From contig JBPYCQ010000009.1 in NCBI GenBank assembly GCA_051846895.1, forward strand, positions 62,001-126,000: a DNA stretch of 64,000 nt, in the 5' to 3' direction. This document shows, piece by piece, positions 61,738-64,000 of this stretch (its first letter is position 1; each line of letters begins with the position of its first letter). Origin of the DNA: CALKAL01 sp051846895. Its GTDB lineage: Bacteria > Bacillota > Bacilli > Bacillales > Alkalibacillaceae. The notes beneath the pieces were generated by a model. It was not told the DNA's origin. It worked only from the letters and a program-made list of their open reading frames with translations, and did no database searches. The position numbers were made by a program, and so were the translations under genes.

Positions 61738-62958
61738 ATGGGTTATTACGACGATCATATGCGGAAAAATAAAAAAGAGAAAAGTTGGTTATTACCGACC
61801 GCACTTGGGTTTATATTAGGTGCCATCATCATATTATTAGCGTTACCAGCACTAGTACAAGCGAACTTAATACCTTATGATTTAACGATCCAAGAACAAG
61901 AAGATGAAAATGTACAACTTGAAAATGTCAGTGGTAAAAACGAGGATAAAGTAGAAGTTACAAACGTAAATGTAGAAATCAACTCACAAATTACGCAAAT
62001 TGTAGATGAAGTATCAGATGCAGTTGTTGGCGTACTTAACATTCAGAACCAAAGCATCTTTGGAAGACAACCGAATACAAACCAAGCAGGAACAGGATCT
62101 GGAGTCGTCTACAAAGTTGATGGAGACTACGCTTACATTGTTACGAACTACCATGTCATTGAAGGCGCAGATTCAGTAGAGATTGCTTTTTCAAATGATG
62201 AACAGGTCGAAGCAGAGGTCATCGGTGGCGACGTATTCACCGATTTAGCTGTCATACGTGTCGATGCGTCACACGTTGATAAAGTCATTGAAATGGGAAG
62301 TTCAGAAAATCTCAAAGTTGGTGAACCAGTTTTAGCGATTGGTAACCCGTTAGGCCTTCAATTCGCAGGCTCTGTCACACAAGGAATAGTTAGTGGTAAA
62401 GACCGAATTATTCCGTTAGACTTATCTGGAGATCGAGTCCCTGACTGGCAAGCAGAAGTTATTCAGACAGATGCAGCGATTAACCCAGGTAACTCTGGTG
62501 GAGCTTTAGTGAATATGCAAGGCCAGTTAATCGGAATTAATACATTAAAAATTGCCTCATCACAATACGAAGGCTTAGGCTTTGCGATTCCGATTGATAT
62601 CGCAAGACCGGTCATTGAAGATTTAGAAGAAGACGGAACAGTGACAAGATCATATATGGGAATTGTTCCATACTCACTTGAAGATGTCGCACAATATCAC
62701 TGGCACAATACATTAGGCCTACCAAAGGGTATTGAAGGCGGAGTTATCATCGACCAAGTCGAGCGTGTCTCACCAGCAGACCAGGCCGGCTTACAACAAT
62801 ATGACGTCATTGTCGCACTTGATGATACTGAAATAATGAACGTCCTACAATTAAGAAAATATCTATTCACAGAGACAGAACCAGGCGATGAGATGGTTGT
62901 TAAGTTCTATCGTGATGGTGAATTAATGGAAGCAACTGTGACGTTATCAACACAATAA
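61738..62958 (+). CDS. htrC: HtrA-like membrane serine protease with PDZ domain
   Basis: A 406-residue protease: short cytoplasmic N-terminus, one transmembrane helix (about 22-45), trypsin-like domain with catalytic His (NYHVIEG), Asp (FTDLAVIRV) and Ser (INPGNSGGALV), and a C-terminal PDZ domain (GGVIIDQVERVSPADQAGL). It degrades misfolded envelope proteins. ATG 61738 follows GAGAGGTG; GTG 61729 overlaps the RBS. It closes the wal operon, as yycK/htrC in B. subtilis. Confidence 0.95.
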   Translation: MGYYDDHMRKNKKEKSWLLPTALGFILGAIIILLALPALVQANLIPYDLTIQEQEDENVQLENVSGKNEDKVEVTNVNVEINSQITQIVDEVSDAVVGVLNIQNQSIFGRQPNTNQAGTGSGVVYKVDGDYAYIVTNYHVIEGADSVEIAFSNDEQVEAEVIGGDVFTDLAVIRVDASHVDKVIEMGSSENLKVGEPVLAIGNPLGLQFAGSVTQGIVSGKDRIIPLDLSGDRVPDWQAEVIQTDAAINPGNSGGALVNMQGQLIGINTLKIASSQYEGLGFAIPIDIARPVIEDLEEDGTVTRSYMGIVPYSLEDVAQYHWHNTLGLPKGIEGGVIIDQVERVSPADQAGLQQYDVIVALDDTEIMNVLQLRKYLFTETEPGDEMVVKFYRDGELMEATVTLSTQ

Positions 62959-62971
62959 ATGAATTAAGATT

Positions 62972-63002
62972 AGCCACTCACATTCAATTTGGGTGGCTTT
63001 TT
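62972..63002 (+). terminator. Terminator after htrC
   Basis: Stem agccac / gtggct with T5 tail. Confidence 0.75.
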
Positions 63003-63048
63003 AGTATTATTTAAGAAGAAAATCAGAGAAAACGTTCGGAAAAAGCAA

Positions 63049-63276
63049 GTATCCACAAAACAAGGTTACTTATACACAAAATGTGAATAAGAAAATTTTG
63101 TACGGGCATATATTGTACAGAACATGTGAACCATGCGCATATATAGCACGAACATATGTTAATATGTTGATAAACTTGTGGATAAGTGGCGATTTTTAAG
63201 AAAAAAGTGGACAACTATGTACAAATACACACCCCATCCACAGAAGATGTGGATAACATGTGAATACAGTGAATAA
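63049..63276. promoter_or_regulatory. DnaA-box cluster upstream of rlmH
   Basis: Boxes within 230 bp: gtatccaca (63049), ttatacaca (63070), tgtgaataa (63082), tgtggataa (63177 and 63248), tgtgaatac (63259) and agtgaataa (63268). Both strands are used. There is no gene in the gap 62959-63416. I recall a DnaA-bound region near yydA (rlmH) in B. subtilis, where such clusters titrate DnaA. Confidence 0.82.
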
Positions 63277-63416
63277 CTTTTAAAAATAAGGATTAAAGGA
63301 ACTTGAATTCGAAAAACGAACATACGCTTTTAAAACCCTAATGTTCGGAAGTAAAGTATTGTATACTTAATTTTAATATGATTAAATGAGAAAAAATACA
63401 GTTTGGAGAACAACCT

Positions 63417-63896
63417 ATGAACATAACCATTATTTCAGTCGGAAAATTAAAAGAAAAATACTTAAAACAAGGCATCGAAGAATACTTAAAACGACTACAA
63501 CCATACGCAAAAGTAAAAGTAGAAGAAGTCCCCGACGAACAAGCACCAGACAACTTAAGCGAAGCAGAAATCGAAGAAGTTAAACGAAAAGAAGGAACCA
63601 AAATACTAACAAAACTATCCACAGACACGTATGTCATCACCCTCGAAATAGAAGGAAAACAACTCACCTCAGAAGCATTCGCAAAGAAACTCGACGATCT
63701 CGCCACATACGGTAAGAGCAAAATAGCCTTCATCATCGGCGGATCACACGGTCTAGGTGATGAAGTAAAGAAGCGGAGTAACTACGCTCTATCGTTTAGC
63801 AAAATGACCTTACCACATCAATTGATGCGGTTAGTTTTGGTTGAGCAGGTCTACCGGGCGTTTAGGATTAATCGGGGGGAACCGTACCACAAATAG
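63417..63896 (+). CDS. rlmH: 23S rRNA (pseudouridine1915-N3) methyltransferase RlmH
   Basis: A 159-residue SPOUT methyltransferase: MNITIISVGKLKEKYLKQGIEEYLKRL start, IIGGSHGLGDEVKKR in the knot, and LVEQVYRAFRINRGEPYHK end. It methylates pseudouridine 1915 in helix 69. ATG 63417 with GGAGAA upstream. A DnaA-box cluster precedes it. Confidence 0.96.
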   Translation: MNITIISVGKLKEKYLKQGIEEYLKRLQPYAKVKVEEVPDEQAPDNLSEAEIEEVKRKEGTKILTKLSTDTYVITLEIEGKQLTSEAFAKKLDDLATYGKSKIAFIIGGSHGLGDEVKKRSNYALSFSKMTLPHQLMRLVLVEQVYRAFRINRGEPYHK

Positions 63897-63964
63897 GTAG
63901 CGGTTTTCAGGAAAATATAAACCCCGAAGTAATATTGGGGAGTTAGAAGTGACTTTACTATGTA

Positions 63965-63988
63965 GTGAGGAATCACGAGGATTCTCAC
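63965..63988. other. Hairpin at the right edge
   Basis: Inverted repeat gtgaggaatc / gattctcac (one base bulge) with a 5-base loop. It follows rlmH but lacks a T tract; the last 100 bp show no gene. Confidence 0.4.
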
Positions 63989-64000
63989 TTTCTGGAATAT

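Overview
The window is an AT-rich chromosomal segment from an endospore-forming member of the Bacillaceae and spans the chromosomal replication origin. Gene content and order follow the Bacillus subtilis origin region: dnaN, dnaA, rpmH, rnpA, yidC1 (spoIIIJ), jag, mnmE, mnmG, rsmG, noc, parA, parB, then ychF, rpsF, ssb, rpsR, gdpP, rplI, dnaB, purA and the walRKHIJ-htrC-rlmH block. Spore genes (a CotY/CotZ coat protein, YyaC, SpoIIIJ-type YidC) point to a sporulating species. I cannot name the genus.

Layout. 1-4981 (+): end of a peptide ABC transporter locus, with a binding protein followed by ykfA-ykfB-ykfC-ykfD for murein-peptide uptake and breakdown. 5023-9056 (-): a yrk-type persulfide/sulfane-sulfur operon (TSUP exporter, rhodanese-metallohydrolase, TusA-rhodanese, rhodanese, DsrE2, TusA) next to a CstR-like repressor, with two matching operator palindromes. 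9183-16478: coat protein, two deoxynucleoside kinases, a bactofilin with an M23 peptidase, tRNA-Ser, serS with a T-box leader, dacA, and two MITE-like elements around serS. 16627-26748 (-): a degenerate HD-GYP gene, gyrA, gyrB, remB, recF, rlbA, dnaN, dnaA. Genes diverge from about 25.2-27.2 kb, a two-part oriC with DnaA boxes on both sides of dnaA and six DnaA-trios beside dnaN. 27273-43851 (+): rpmH to ychF, carrying three identical parS sites and a TetR/ABC exporter cassette between jag and mnmE. 43992-50011: rpsF-ssb-rpsR and yybS-gdpP-rplI-dnaB. 50032-52300: an accessory, partly decayed patch. 52301-63896: purA, tRNA-Asp, tRNA-Phe, a LysM-G5-M23 hydrolase and the Wal two-component operon, ending with a second DnaA-box cluster before rlmH.

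Most genes serve replication, segregation, translation or envelope control. DnaA/DnaN/oriC with the box cluster before rlmH would set initiation; ParA/ParB/parS and Noc handle segregation and division-site protection; WalRK likely drives the cell-wall hydrolase just upstream of it.

The least explained signals are three arrays with a 21-bp period. Two (32735-32890 and 50032-50187, opposite strands) share a perfect 9-base core with 12-base variable spacers. The third (51792-51933) has a different core, and its changes look synonymous in one minus-strand frame reading as a coiled-coil heptad. They could be two-helical-turn protein-binding arrays, remnants of heptad-coding sequence, or a mobile repeat class.
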